Assembly (NCBI RefSeq): GCF_019212185.1
Contig: NZ_CP078138.1
Coordinates: forward strand, 4,012,501 to 4,076,500
Origin: Pseudomonas fluorescens
GTDB taxonomy: Bacteria > Pseudomonadota > Gammaproteobacteria > Pseudomonadales > Pseudomonadaceae
Length of the DNA stretch: 64,000 nt
Reading direction: 5' to 3'
A program made the position numbers and the translations under genes. How positions within the stretch are numbered: the stretch's first letter is position 1; each line of letters begins with the position of its first letter. Below the pieces are notes generated by a model. The model had not been told where the DNA came from. It saw only the letters and a program-made list of their open reading frames with translations, and did not search any database. Positions 51,461 through 61,005 of this stretch are shown one piece after another.

Positions 51461-52577
51461 TGGGTTTCACCACTCCAAGGGCAAGGGTGTAGTAGGGATC
51501 GTTCGCCAGCCAGGCGCACGGCACTTGGTGCTGTTCGACATACCAGGCCGCCAGCGTCTGCACGACCATGGCCTGCAGACTTTCCAGAGCTCCAAAGTTG
51601 GCGTCTTGCACGTGCTGCGAGGTGTTCCAGCCGTTGATTGAAAGATCGGCTACATGGGGCTGGATGAACGATGGGCAGACGTCAGGTGGCGTTGTCAGCT
51701 CGCTCTGTTGCAACGCCCGATCGGCGACGACTTGGAGGGGCTCGGTGTCCACCTCGAACCATTCACCGCGAGACAAGCGCACGCCCTCTTCGGCACCCAA
51801 TAACCAGAGCACCGCAGCCTCTCCAGCTGGCGGCAGACTCTCCGGTTGCGCGACTGTGGACTGGCAACCGGCGCAGAGGATTCGGGCGCCCGCAGGCGCC
51901 ACCTGCAGTTGGTCGATGACTGCATTCAAACTGCGAAGGCCCAGCCAGGGCTGCGGTTTTTCCGGCAGTTGCATCTTCGGAAAACAGCGCGCCATTTGTT
52001 CGACAAAGGCTTCCCAGGACGACTGCGAGCCTTGCCAGTAACAACCTATGGGTTGCACCAATGGTTGCTCCGCGCGTTGTGCTTGCCATTGCAAGGCAAG
52101 CAGGATCGCCAGGTTGCGCTCACGCTCAACAAAGTCACTGCCATGCACCTGCAGAAGACGAACAGTCTGTCCTTCAAGAGTTTTCTCCGGTACCGGAGGC
52201 TGATGCTCCGAACTGAACAACCGAAGTCCGTGTTGCGCAGTGGTGCAGGCTGCTCCAAGCAACACCGCCTCGACCAAACCGGCGCTCTGCCGATGATGCT
52301 CCCACCAGACTTCATGCTCCTGGGCTACCGCCATGGCGTAACACTCGGCGTTATGTTGATTGAAACGAAAGAACAGCAGGCGTATCAGCAAGGCCAGTAT
52401 CAGCATCAACATGGCACCGGCCACACTGACCAACATAGGAAGTGGTTCAACATAAGGCCGCAACAGCACACTCGCACTGCTCGACATCACCAGCAGGCCC
52501 GCTCCGACTGCCAGCCAGCGGGCGTACGCGGGTGCCTGGGCGCTGGGGTACGGCGCGAAATCTGGAGCGTGATTCAT
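51444..52577 (-). CDS. Two-TM protein of the T6SS island, unknown function
   Basis: The start is taken at the ATG at 52575-52577, which overlaps the TGA of the small ORF upstream (ATGA); an in-frame TTG four codons before is less likely. The 377-residue protein has two membrane helices near residues 20-65 (WLAVGAGLLVMSSSASVLL, VSVAGAMLMLILALLIRLL) and a mostly soluble C-terminal part with an ARILCAGCQS strand. I do not recognise a named family. It is always likely to act with the TssM-like protein encoded next, given the 17-base overlap. Confidence 0.75.
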   Translation of the reverse strand: MNHAPDFAPYPSAQAPAYARWLAVGAGLLVMSSSASVLLRPYVEPLPMLVSVAGAMLMLILALLIRLLFFRFNQHNAECYAMAVAQEHEVWWEHHRQSAGLVEAVLLGAACTTAQHGLRLFSSEHQPPVPEKTLEGQTVRLLQVHGSDFVERERNLAILLALQWQAQRAEQPLVQPIGCYWQGSQSSWEAFVEQMARCFPKMQLPEKPQPWLGLRSLNAVIDQLQVAPAGARILCAGCQSTVAQPESLPPAGEAAVLWLLGAEEGVRLSRGEWFEVDTEPLQVVADRALQQSELTTPPDVCPSFIQPHVADLSINGWNTSQHVQDANFGALESLQAMVVQTLAAWYVEQHQVPCAWLANDPYYTLALGVVKPNDSIS

Positions 52578-52699
52578 GAGATCACCCAAGGGCTGGGGAT
52601 CCAGAGCGCTTGCATGGATCCCCAGGCACAGCAGCGGCCATCCTGCACTTCACCGCCAGACTCTTGCGGCGTGTCTCCTTGACGTATTACCGGTTTCAT
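52574..52699 (-). pseudogene. PAAR-like small ORF or remnant
   Basis: This is a 41-codon ORF. The first ~18 residues (MKPVIRQGDTPQESGGEV) look like the start of a short PAAR-motif spike protein, which usually runs to 85-100 residues. The rest (DGRCCAWGSM...) is short and ends at the ATGA joining the next gene. It may be a deletion remnant kept for translational coupling. It is too short for a BLAST-grade assignment from sequence alone. Confidence 0.4.
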
Positions 52700-52713
52700 T
52701 GGGTTTGCTCCCG

Positions 52714-52908
52714 CTATCTCGCAGATGTTTTAGAGGGACATGACTGCGGCTGCGGCAAATGCAGCGGCGTCTTGATCGGGTATTCGGGACTGCCGTAGGC
52801 ATGGCAGGAGGTGGTGACCTGGAGTTCGTCGCAGGGCAGGAAGTGCACGGTGAGGCCGCAGACTTTTTGACCGGTGTAGTCGGGGATGGGGACGGATTGG
52901 GTGTGTTG
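52714..52908 (-). pseudogene. DUF3304 protein gene, C-terminal part (split by IS)
   Basis: These bases encode the C-terminal third of a DUF3304 protein (SVPIPDYTGQKVCG, HFLPCDELQVTTSC, GSPEYPIKTPLHLP, ends SCPSKTSAR). The frame would continue into 54290-54283 if the IS were removed. Removing the IS and one copy of the 8-bp duplication gives an uninterrupted gene of 196 codons. Confidence 0.88.
52901..52908. repeat. 8-bp target-site duplication, left copy (IS copy 1)
   Basis: GTGTGTTG, identical to 54283-54290 on the other side of the IS. Confidence 0.88.
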
Positions 52909-54282
52909 GGGGGTGTCAGAAATTTTGTGTTCGGGCATAACATGAGTAAGAGGTGCATGTATGCCAACCAAAAAGAAATCTGAGCGCCAACCGGTGCGGG
53001 AGCTGCCGAAGCTTCCAAAGGAACTGCTGGATCAACTCCCTCAAACACTGATGACCGCTGAGGCGATCGAAGAGGCTTCTGCGGCCTTCAAGAAAGCGCT
53101 GATTGAACGCGCCCTAAATGCCGAGCTTGGCCACCATTTGGGTTATCCATCGGGCGCGCAGCGCCCGGAGGACGAAACCAACCAGCGCAACGGCAAGAGC
53201 GGCAAGACGGTGCTCACCGGCGATGGCCCGATACGCCTGGATATTCCGCGCGACCGCAACGGCAGTTTCTCGCCGATTCTGATCCCCAAGCATGAGCGCC
53301 GTTATACCGGTTTCGATGACAAGATCATCGCCATGTACGCCCGTGGAATGACGGTCAGAGAGATTCGTGCGTTTCTTTCTGAGCAGTACAGCACGGACGT
53401 CTCGCCCGATTTCATCAGCTCTGTGACCGACGAGGTCATGGAAGAGATTGGCGCGTGGCAACAGCGCCCGCTGGAGCCGATGTACCCGGTCATTTTCTTT
53501 GATGCGCTACGGGTGAAGATCCGCGAAGAAGGCTTGGTACGCAACAAGGCCATTTACCTGGCGTTGGGTGTTTTACCCGACGGGACGCGCGATATCCTGG
53601 GCATCTGGATCGAGAACACCGAGGGTGCGAAGTTCTGGATGAAGGTGTTCAACGACCTCAAAACGCGAGGCGTCGAGGACGTGCTGATTGCCGTGACCGA
53701 TGGCCTCAAGGGCATGCCAGAGGCCCTCAGCGCAGTGTTTCCAGAAACAACACTGCAGACATGCATTGTGCATCTGATTCGCAACAGCCTGGACTACGCG
53801 GCTTGGGACAAGCGTCGAGCACTGGCCAAGGCGCTGAAGCCGATTTATCAGGCCATCAACGCAGAAGCGGCTGAGCAGGCCTTGGATGAGTTTGAAAACG
53901 GGCCTTGGGGCAAACAGTATCCAACGGTCGTGGCCGCCTGGAGACGCGCTTGGGATCGAGTGATTCCATTCTTTGTTTTCCCGCCCGCCATCCGGAAGGT
54001 GATCTATACCACCAACGCGATTGAGAGCATCAATGCTCAGCTACGTAAGATCATAAAGACCCGTGGCCACTTCCCGAACGACGATGCAGCGACCAAACTG
54101 ATCTGGTTGGGGCTACGAAACATCACGGCAAACTGGGGTTCAGCGGCCCATGACTGGAAAAGTGCGATGAATCAATTTGCGATTCTGTACGGAGATCGGT
54201 TCATCAGGCCGACCTGGTGAAAATCAGGGCCTGCCTGACGGCAGGCCATTACCGGCCCGCACACAAAAAAACTGACAGTCCC
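52909..54282 (+). mobile_element. IS256-family insertion sequence, copy 1 (intact)
   Basis: This is a 1374-bp element. The ends are GGGGGTGTCAG (left) and, as reverse complement on the right, GGGACTGTCAG: imperfect inverted repeats that continue with similar TTTTGTGT sequence. Flanking GTGTGTTG occurs at 52901-52908 and 54283-54290, an 8-bp target-site duplication as in IS256. It carries one intact transposase gene and has split a DUF3304 gene. Confidence 0.93.
52961..54220 (+). CDS. IS256-family transposase (intact)
   Basis: This is a 419-residue DDE transposase of the IS256 (mutator-like) group. N-terminal Lys-rich MPTKKKSERQ; LGYPSGAQRPED; NGKSGKTVLTGDGPIRLDIPRDRNGSF; first catalytic Asp in YPVIFFDALRVKIREEG; second in VLIAVTDGLKGMPEAL with downstream TCIVHLIRNSLDY; Glu in YTTNAIESINAQLRKI, all as in IS256 enzymes. 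It opens 52 bp inside the left end. Confidence 0.95.
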   Translation: MPTKKKSERQPVRELPKLPKELLDQLPQTLMTAEAIEEASAAFKKALIERALNAELGHHLGYPSGAQRPEDETNQRNGKSGKTVLTGDGPIRLDIPRDRNGSFSPILIPKHERRYTGFDDKIIAMYARGMTVREIRAFLSEQYSTDVSPDFISSVTDEVMEEIGAWQQRPLEPMYPVIFFDALRVKIREEGLVRNKAIYLALGVLPDGTRDILGIWIENTEGAKFWMKVFNDLKTRGVEDVLIAVTDGLKGMPEALSAVFPETTLQTCIVHLIRNSLDYAAWDKRRALAKALKPIYQAINAEAAEQALDEFENGPWGKQYPTVVAAWRRAWDRVIPFFVFPPAIRKVIYTTNAIESINAQLRKIIKTRGHFPNDDAATKLIWLGLRNITANWGSAAHDWKSAMNQFAILYGDRFIRPTW

Positions 54283-54290
54283 GTGTGTTG
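54283..54290. repeat. 8-bp target-site duplication, right copy (IS copy 1)
   Basis: GTGTGTTG, identical to 52901-52908. Confidence 0.88.
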
Positions 54291-54683
54291 GCGTTTTTGG
54301 GCCCGTATATTATTTCTCCACGCTAGATACTTCTCCTCATCAGCAAACCCTGGGAAACCTTCCGAGCTACCGGCGCCAGTTTCCCACTCAACGCGGACCG
54401 TCAGCCCTTGCTTCCACTGTGCAGGGGCGACATAACAACAGCCTCCCCCCCCACCTTGATACGGTCCAATGATGTCCAGTCCCGAGCGGCCCTCGACGCT
54501 AAAACGATTGATTGCCCAGTGCGTGTGATTGATCGCCTCAAGGGTGCCCGCCATAGCACCTTGAGCCAGAAGGATTCCCACCAGACCGCATAAATATGCC
54601 GCCTTTGAGGTTCGCAGAGGACGCTTGAGCAGCGATTCGCGCCCTTGAACCTTGCGCAGACTCGGATTATCAGACCTGCCCAT
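54283..54683 (-). pseudogene. DUF3304 protein gene, N-terminal part (split by IS)
   Basis: The start is taken at the ATG at 54681-54683, which has an AGGAG site; it overlaps the lipase stop by 14 bases. Residues 30-45 form a signal-peptide-like hydrophobic stretch, then the DUF3304 core (TLEAINHTHWAINRFSVEGRSGLDIIGPYQ, GGGGGCCYVAPAQW, LTVRVEWETG). After RAQKRQHT the frame enters the IS. It closely resembles the intact DUF3304 gene at 57.0-57.5 kb and is probably a second copy. Confidence 0.88.
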
Positions 54684-56985
54684 CAACGGCTCCTGCCTCT
54701 TGCGCGTCATAGGCTGCCCACCGTGCGTCGATGACTTTCATGACTGCTGCCATACGCTCGGCATCCATGTAAGGCGGCTGTTGTGCACGCTCCGTCTCCA
54801 GCCTACGCCGACCGGAATCCTCGGCCAGCAGTTGCCCATTTTTTTCCAGGACCAGCACCAACTCACGGCGGTTGCTCTCGCCAAAGAACACCATGCGCTC
54901 CCCAAAGTAGCTGCCACCGTGTTCGCGGCCCAGCGAGTAAAGAAACCAGGCACGGGAGTCGTGGACCTGATCGTCGAACAGTGCCCGCAACAAACCGGTC
55001 GGTTCCTTGGCGTTGCGGCTTTCGTCGACGTTCAAACGCAGGGTTTCACTGAAATGATTGCGCTCGTGTTTCGGCGGTGGGAACAACAGGCTGACTTTTT
55101 CCTTGCCGGCATTTCTCATCAACTGGCGCTCGACCCGGGCTTCAGGGCTCGCCTGGTTGACAATCAGCGCAGGGATGATCGCCAGCCGTGCCAGGCGAAT
55201 CACAAAGGGTGTGATGACGCTGGGGTTGCGATAGTCGATGCCGAACTCTTCGGCTGCCTCGCGCAACTGCGTCTGGGCCATGTCGGCGTCGAAGTCCTTG
55301 ACGCCGGGGGCCAATGGCATTGGCGCAGTGCGCTTGAACTGTTCGTTGACCTGTTGTTCGCGTCGGCCTTTTTCGATGAGTGCCTGCCTTGCGTTCCGGG
55401 CAGCTTCGGCGTTTTTTCGATCGGTTGGATCGGCTTCAGTATCAGAAGCCTGCGCATAAAAAAGAGTCTGCTTCAGACTGGCGAAAGCGTAGCGGTCGAT
55501 GCGCCACGCGGTGATCCAGGCCATCTGCTCGCGCAGGGCTTTTTCGAGGGAGGTAGTGGATGGCAGGGGTTGATAGAGTTCTGTTTGTTCTGGGGATAGA
55601 GGTTGGGAGACCGGAAGTAGGCCTAAAGTTACTTCGCGCCAAGCGTTGAAGCGCTTCACAAGAGTAATGGAAACACCGAACTCTTCCACTAAGGCTGGTT
55701 CCATTGCAGACCACAGTTGATCGCGCATCTCAGTCGGCAAAGAATCTTTCGGCACTTTAAATGGTGCACCATTTGCAAAAGCGTCGGCGTACAAGTCATT
55801 CAGGGCAATTTGCGAAAGGAGCAGACGGTCGTCGTCGCCAACCGCCTTACCCTGATCCCCCGGCGGATACCCCCCTCCCTGATCCGAATGCACCCCCGGA
55901 TAAATCACTTCCGTGGAATTTGCCGGATACCCACCACTCTCCTGCCGAATCGACTCCAGCGGAAAACACAGACGCTGTTCATGACTGGCCACGATATGCA
56001 GGCAACGCTTAACCAGACGTTCCGGTATCTGTTGATTGCCATCGGCCCAACTCATATGACCGGTTGCCCCCGGAAAAATATCGGCGAGCCCTACCGAGGC
56101 CACGGTATCCAGCAAACCCAGATACTCGACGCTGACGGGCAGCGTCAGGTCGCGCAACGCCAATGACGGCGTTGACGCGGTCCGCGACAACAGGCCGTTG
56201 AGCCAATTGACAAAGGCCCGGGCCGCCGCAGCGCCGCGGGAAAAACCGTAGACATACAGACGTAGGCCCAACAGTCTCGAGCGGCCGGGATGGTAGTCAG
56301 ACAGCGCGATACGCAAGGGCTTTTCCAGCGCATCGAGCTGCCGGCGAAACTCGTTGGACCGATTGGCGCGGCCCATCGCGGATTCCATTCCCGGCAAGGT
56401 GCCCATGGCCTTGACTGCCCGGCTCTGGGCCGCGTAATCCAGACGCGGCAATTCCAAGGCGCGCCGCAAGGCATCAATCAGCATCATCAACCCCCAGTTG
56501 ACCCGTTCCTCGCCATACGCGGCGGTGGCCAACCCGAGGGTGGTGTAATCCAGGTCGCCGACTTCCGCAAACGGGGTGCCGACGCCGGGCATGTAGTACT
56601 TGAAATAGTCGGCATTGCCGAGCACCGGAGCGTCGAGCAGACCTCGGGCCGTGCTGCCGGCATGCCCCGTGCCACCGGCATGACCGGTACCGATACTGGC
56701 GCGAAACAGCCGGGCAATATTGGTGGGATGGGTAGGGTTCGCCAGGTACAGATCGTGGTTGAGGTTGTTGCCCGTCCCGTCGAAGAACAGGCTGACATGC
56801 AGGGTCTTGCAGCACGGCGGCATCACCCGGCGCCCCGCCGCAACGCTGAGGGCATCATGATAGTCGTGCCCCAGTTGGTCCTGACGTCGGAGGTTGCGAT
56901 GAACCTGGTGCGCATTCTCAGGCAACCGCCCCTGCTCAGGAAATGGCGGTGGATAGCAGATATTGGCGTGATTTATTTCGGACAT
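54670..56985 (-). CDS. Tle1-like T6SS phospholipase effector (DUF2235)
   Basis: This is a 771-residue protein with the DUF2235 alpha/beta-hydrolase of T6SS lipase effectors. Seen: VSLFFDGTGNNLNHD near residue 65, the nucleophile elbow YGFSRGAAAAR (about 245-255), a LGLLDTVAS Asp region (about 290) and IYPGVHSDQGGGYPPGD with a likely catalytic His (about 365). GxSxG with Ser flanked by Arg marks the Tle1 branch. The C-terminal ~300 residues are of unknown fold. It lies downstream of vgrG and the DUF4123 adaptor, which should load it. Flanked by two DUF3304 genes, which are candidates for its immunity proteins. It is intact while its VgrG and adaptor are frameshifted. Confidence 0.87.
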   Translation of the reverse strand: MSEINHANICYPPPFPEQGRLPENAHQVHRNLRRQDQLGHDYHDALSVAAGRRVMPPCCKTLHVSLFFDGTGNNLNHDLYLANPTHPTNIARLFRASIGTGHAGGTGHAGSTARGLLDAPVLGNADYFKYYMPGVGTPFAEVGDLDYTTLGLATAAYGEERVNWGLMMLIDALRRALELPRLDYAAQSRAVKAMGTLPGMESAMGRANRSNEFRRQLDALEKPLRIALSDYHPGRSRLLGLRLYVYGFSRGAAAARAFVNWLNGLLSRTASTPSLALRDLTLPVSVEYLGLLDTVASVGLADIFPGATGHMSWADGNQQIPERLVKRCLHIVASHEQRLCFPLESIRQESGGYPANSTEVIYPGVHSDQGGGYPPGDQGKAVGDDDRLLLSQIALNDLYADAFANGAPFKVPKDSLPTEMRDQLWSAMEPALVEEFGVSITLVKRFNAWREVTLGLLPVSQPLSPEQTELYQPLPSTTSLEKALREQMAWITAWRIDRYAFASLKQTLFYAQASDTEADPTDRKNAEAARNARQALIEKGRREQQVNEQFKRTAPMPLAPGVKDFDADMAQTQLREAAEEFGIDYRNPSVITPFVIRLARLAIIPALIVNQASPEARVERQLMRNAGKEKVSLLFPPPKHERNHFSETLRLNVDESRNAKEPTGLLRALFDDQVHDSRAWFLYSLGREHGGSYFGERMVFFGESNRRELVLVLEKNGQLLAEDSGRRRLETERAQQPPYMDAERMAAVMKVIDARWAAYDAQEAGAVDGQV

Positions 56986-57494
56986 GATTGTGGCTCCGGC
57001 AAATTCAACGGGGTCTTGATCGGGTATTCGGGGCTGCCATAGGCGTAGCAGGAGGTCGTGACCTGGAGCTCATCGCAGGGGAGGAAGTGCACAGTGAGGC
57101 CGCAGACTTTTTGGCCGGTGTAGTCGGGGATGGGGACTAATTGGGTGTGTTGGCGTTTTTGAGCCTCAAGGTTCTCAACCCAGGCCATATACTTTTCTCG
57201 ATCTGCATAGCCGGGAAAATCAAAGGAATAGGCCACCCCCGTCTCCCACTCAACCCGCACAGTCATCCCCGGCTTCCAGCGTGCAGGCGCCGCATAACAA
57301 CAACCACCGCCACCGCCCTGGTAGGGTCCGATGATGTCCAGCCCCGACTGGCCATCAACGGCAAATCGATTTATCGCCCAATGGGTGTGATTGATGGCTT
57401 GGAGAGTTCCACCCGGCGCGCTCTGCGGGAATATTATCGCTAGAAGAGCGCTGAGCACGACGAGCCCCCCATCGCCACGTATAGGTATGAACAT
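56973..57494 (-). CDS. DUF3304 protein, candidate immunity factor
   Basis: This is a 173-residue protein with a hydrophobic N-terminal signal-like region (about 9-28) and the DUF3304 core: LQAINHTHWAINRFAVDG, DIIGPYQ followed by five Gly and CCY, WETG, PGYADREKYMAW, VPIPDYTGQKVCGLTVHF, CDELQVTTSC. The Cys residues suggest disulfides in the periplasm. It overlaps the start of the Tle1-like gene by 13 bases and lies six bases after the DUF4123 gene. Neighbour position and export support an immunity role against the lipase; this has not been established from sequence. Confidence 0.82.
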   Translation of the reverse strand: MFIPIRGDGGLVVLSALLAIIFPQSAPGGTLQAINHTHWAINRFAVDGQSGLDIIGPYQGGGGGCCYAAPARWKPGMTVRVEWETGVAYSFDFPGYADREKYMAWVENLEAQKRQHTQLVPIPDYTGQKVCGLTVHFLPCDELQVTTSCYAYGSPEYPIKTPLNLPEPQSCPK

Positions 57495-57499
57495 GCTGA

Positions 57500-58296
57500 T
57501 TAACTCCTGTTGTCAGAATGAGTGGCGCAGGCCTCGTACACCTTGCTGAGCGTGTACGCCTGCCGATCGGCATCGAGGAACAATCCGCGCTGCGTCGCAT
57601 CGAGCATGGCCGCGTAACACACCTGAAACTGCTGCTCCGCACTCAAATGAGGTGGGATCGCTGCAGCCAAACTTTTGATTGCCAACGTCGCATCGCTGGC
57701 ACAGCCCAGCGTTTCCAACTGGCTATCGCTCAATTCGATATGAGAGAAGTCTTCAGGATCTGGCGGCGAATCCGCAGCACCCACCAATCGTCCCGGCAAG
57801 CCATCGCGGTCCAGCCAACTCCAGAACACCGCAGGGGACAGCAAGTCCCGCTGTTGCTCGGGTTCAAGCACATGACTGAACAGCAAGGGGAACAACCGTG
57901 GGTCGTAATAGCGCAGCAGCCCCAAACACCCGCCATTGCGCGCCTCAAGACAGCGACCCAGGTGTGCGGCCAGCGTCTCGTACGGCCATAGCGAGGCCAG
58001 CACCAGCAGTTGTGACTGGCTTTTCAGCGATTGCACCAGACCGACAAACCACAATCGCTGCAGGGGTTGCGCCAGATCGACGCGAACCAGCAACGGTGCC
58101 AAGTCCTCGGCGCCCTCCTCAGGTAAGCCGCTGAACAAGGAGCGCCAGGGCAATGCGGTTCGACGCTAAGTACACTTGGCAGCAGCGGGCGGGGGCTGCC
58201 CGCCTGATCGATAATCACGTCAAGGTAAGTGATGGACGCATCGGCACAGGACGACTCCAGGCACTCGATCCAGGTTTCGCAATGAACTGAACTCAT
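57500..58296 (-). pseudogene. DUF4123 VgrG-adaptor, frameshifted
   Basis: This is an ATG at 58294-58296 (GGGAGG site) to a stop at 57500, with one frame break near 58152-58155. Before the break: SSVHCETWIECLESS, LDVIIDQAGSPRPLLPSVLSVEP. After it: LPWRSLFSGLPEEGAEDLAPLLVRVDL, LLRYYDPRLFPLLF, HLSAEQQFQVCYAAM, all typical of DUF4123 (Tap/TEC) adaptors that load effectors on VgrG. One missing G (CCGGCA read as CCGCA) restores a 266-codon frame. The 3' frame could restart internally, but the N-terminal part would be lost. A sequencing error is possible. Confidence 0.82.
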
Positions 58297-58329
58297 CTTC
58301 GCGCCTCCCGAACGGTAAAGCCTTGGGCC

Positions 58330-60695
58330 TTAGCCCGCGCTTTTCTCAGGCACTCTTTGCAGACGGAACTGGGCAGCTCGGACAAAGGAAAAGGCTGCCC
58401 CGGACGGCAGACTGAATCGATGCAGCCCGTTAAAACTGATCAGACCTGGGCTATGCAGCTGAATCTCGCCCTCCGAGGTGATGCGGATGTAGGCCCCGCC
58501 ACACCCCAACGTGATCCCATTCTTCGCCGTCACCTGCACGTGCCCCTGCGCCGACTGCAGGGTGAGGTCCTGCAGGGCGATCAGGTCCAGCAAATCGCCG
58601 TGGGATTCGATTTGCAGCGGGCCTTTGCCGGACACCAGGCGCATGCCTTCCTGCTGGGCCAGCAGCGACATGCCCTGGTTGGCGTGGATCGACAGGCGTT
58701 GCGCGGCGGCGAGGTTGATTTCGTCGGCGCTTTGTACGTAGAGCCCGTCGCCGCTTTTCAGCAGCAGGCTGGCCGGGGGTCACTGCGCCAATGCCCTTGG
58801 GCGCGCTGAGCAGGATGGCAGCGCCGTGCAGGTCTTTGGCGTCTGTCTGCAGTTGCTGCAATCCGCCCATGTCGGGCGTTTGGCTGTGATGGGCCTGAGC
58901 GATTTCCCGGCATTCGGCGATTTGCTGGCGTGCGCTTTGGATCGCTTCGGTTGCCGGCGCCATGCTCAGCACATCGCCGATGGCCTTGGTCTGTTTATCG
59001 GCACTGATAAAGATCCCCTTGCCGGCCCGAATCACCCCCCAATCATCCGTCCTCAGTTCAACCCCTTCCCCACGCTTCTGTTTCTTGGCATCCACCAAAT
59101 GCCCCAGATTCAGCTGACTCTTGCCGCCATATTCGGTGCTGAGCTTGACGTGCTCCTGCCCGCGCAAATCCTCCATGCGCAACTTGTTGTTGGCCGGGGT
59201 GCGCAGGACGTTGCGGCTGTGGTCGCGCTTTCTGTCGGTGATGACGTCGGGGCGGTCGCTGTCGTGCAGGGCGTGGGCGATGTAGGGGCGGTCGGGGTCG
59301 CCTTCTTCGAAAGCGATCGCCACTTCGGTGCCGAAAATCAGCGGTAGATGTAGGCCGTAGGTGTCGCCGGCGTAGGGCCGGGCCAGGCGCAGCCAGCGGC
59401 TTTCGCGGCCTTGGGGCCAGGTGTCGCGGTCGAAGAGGAATTTGACTCGGTAGTAGCCGTGGCCGTCGAGGTAGGCATAGGTGTCGCCGGCGGAGTGGCT
59501 GCTGATCCGCGCAGGAATAGTCCCGACCATTTGTGGTTTTGGCAGTACGGGCGGACGGAAGCAGATGAAGTGGTCGTAGGGCATCGCCTCGAAGTGGGCG
59601 ATGAAACTGGCGTCGCGGGCAGCGCAGGTGCGCAGGTGGGTGATTACCGCGCCTGGGCGAAAGGCCTGGGGGGCGCCTTCAGGCATGTTCAGCACTTGCC
59701 CGGGGGCCAGGGTCGGGCTGTCGGTGCTGCCGCTGAGGCGGGTGCGTTGGTTGAGAAAACGCTCGTGACGCAGGCGGGCAAAGTGGTAGCCGCTTTCGCT
59801 GGCCAGGCTTTCGAATTGGTACAGCTTGTTGCCCAGTTCGCTGTAGGGCAAGCCGTAGTAAAACGCCTCGCCAGAGGTGGTCTTGTCGTTGCGAACCTGA
59901 TTGACGTCGCCATCAAGGTAGGCGCGGGCATCCAGCGGTTTATAGCTGCGGAAGGTGATGTGTTTTTCCACCACCTGGTGTCGGGTCTGCAGGTTCCACA
60001 CGCTGTCCTGATCGCCGCTGCTCAGGCCCGTGAGGCCGCGGTACGGCAGCTCGATGTCGAATTGATAACCCTTCTGTTCATCGTGAAATTCCACGACGTC
60101 ATGACCGGTTGTCGGGTGGCAGCCGATGCGGTACCAGATGCCGACTTCGGCGAGCAGACGATGAATAAAAATCCAGGTCGCTTTCGTCGTACTGCATCAC
60201 CTGCTCGCGCCGCGGGTACTCACGCACCAGATGGAACGGGCAGTCGAAATGCTCCATGTCGTGACGGCCGAGCAGGATGCTTTTGACGATTTCCGGCACC
60301 GACTGCTGTTGGTAAATCCGGCTCTGCTTACCGCGCCCGGCCAGGGCCAGGCGCGGTTGCAGGGTGACCGAATAGCGCGCCTCGTCGCGGCTGGCGGACA
60401 GGCGCTGAAAGCCGGTGATCACCCCATAAAAGGTGCGCAAAAGCGTGGACACCGGGGTTTGAAAGAACACGAGATTCTTCACCGCCGGCGCGTGCAAGCT
60501 GAACCAGGCACGCTGATTGAGCACCTGCTCGACGCTGATGTCCTGCTCGGCGCTGGTGAATTCGATGGTGTAGAGAAAGGGCTGACTCAGGCCTTCGACG
60601 CCGTCGAAAGTGAGGACGTCGATGGGGGCCTGAAGATTGTTGATTTCGAGGGTGTGGCGGCTGTGGTTGTAAAATACACGCGGACTGCTGGACAC
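58330..60695 (-). pseudogene. vgrG: VgrG T6SS spike protein, two frameshifts
   Basis: This is a gene of 2366 bp, 788 codons once two single-base insertions are removed. Segment 1 (60695 to about 60167) has the gp27-like N-terminus (FTSAEQDISVEQVLNQ, RTFYGVITGFQRL, REQVMQYDESDLDF). The break is in a run of five A at 60167-60171. Segment 2 (about 60166 to 58780) has VVEFHDEQKG, the OB-fold with GDTYAYLDGHGYYRVKF, WLRLARPYAGDTYGLHLPL and EVAIAFEEGDPDRP. The second break is in a run of five G at 58775-58779. Segment 3 has a DUF2345 region (NLAAAQRL, GPLQIESHGDLLDL, TAKNGITLGCGGAYIRI). Both breaks lie in homopolymers, so error or slippage are both possible. Confidence 0.88.
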
Positions 60696-61005
60696 AATTC
60701 GTACTTCCCTGGACTGGTTTAGAGTGCTCGGGAAGGACGTTTCCCACCCCCGATAAAGCGCTGGAAGGCTTTCACGAAGGGGATAACTGTGGGTATCAGA
60801 CGATTCGGTTTGGTGTGTAGGATGGCTCTTTAATGGATGTCACAGGATCACGGCATCGTCTTCAATTTGCGCTAAAAGCGCGCTCCGTTGCCTCCACCTC
60901 TGCTGTCCATCACTCCGAATTTCGCGCTCATACAGCAATCAATGTCCTGCTTGATGAGGAGCACATTGAATATCATCAGGCACAAGAAGGCTTTGGCTTT
61001 GGCTT

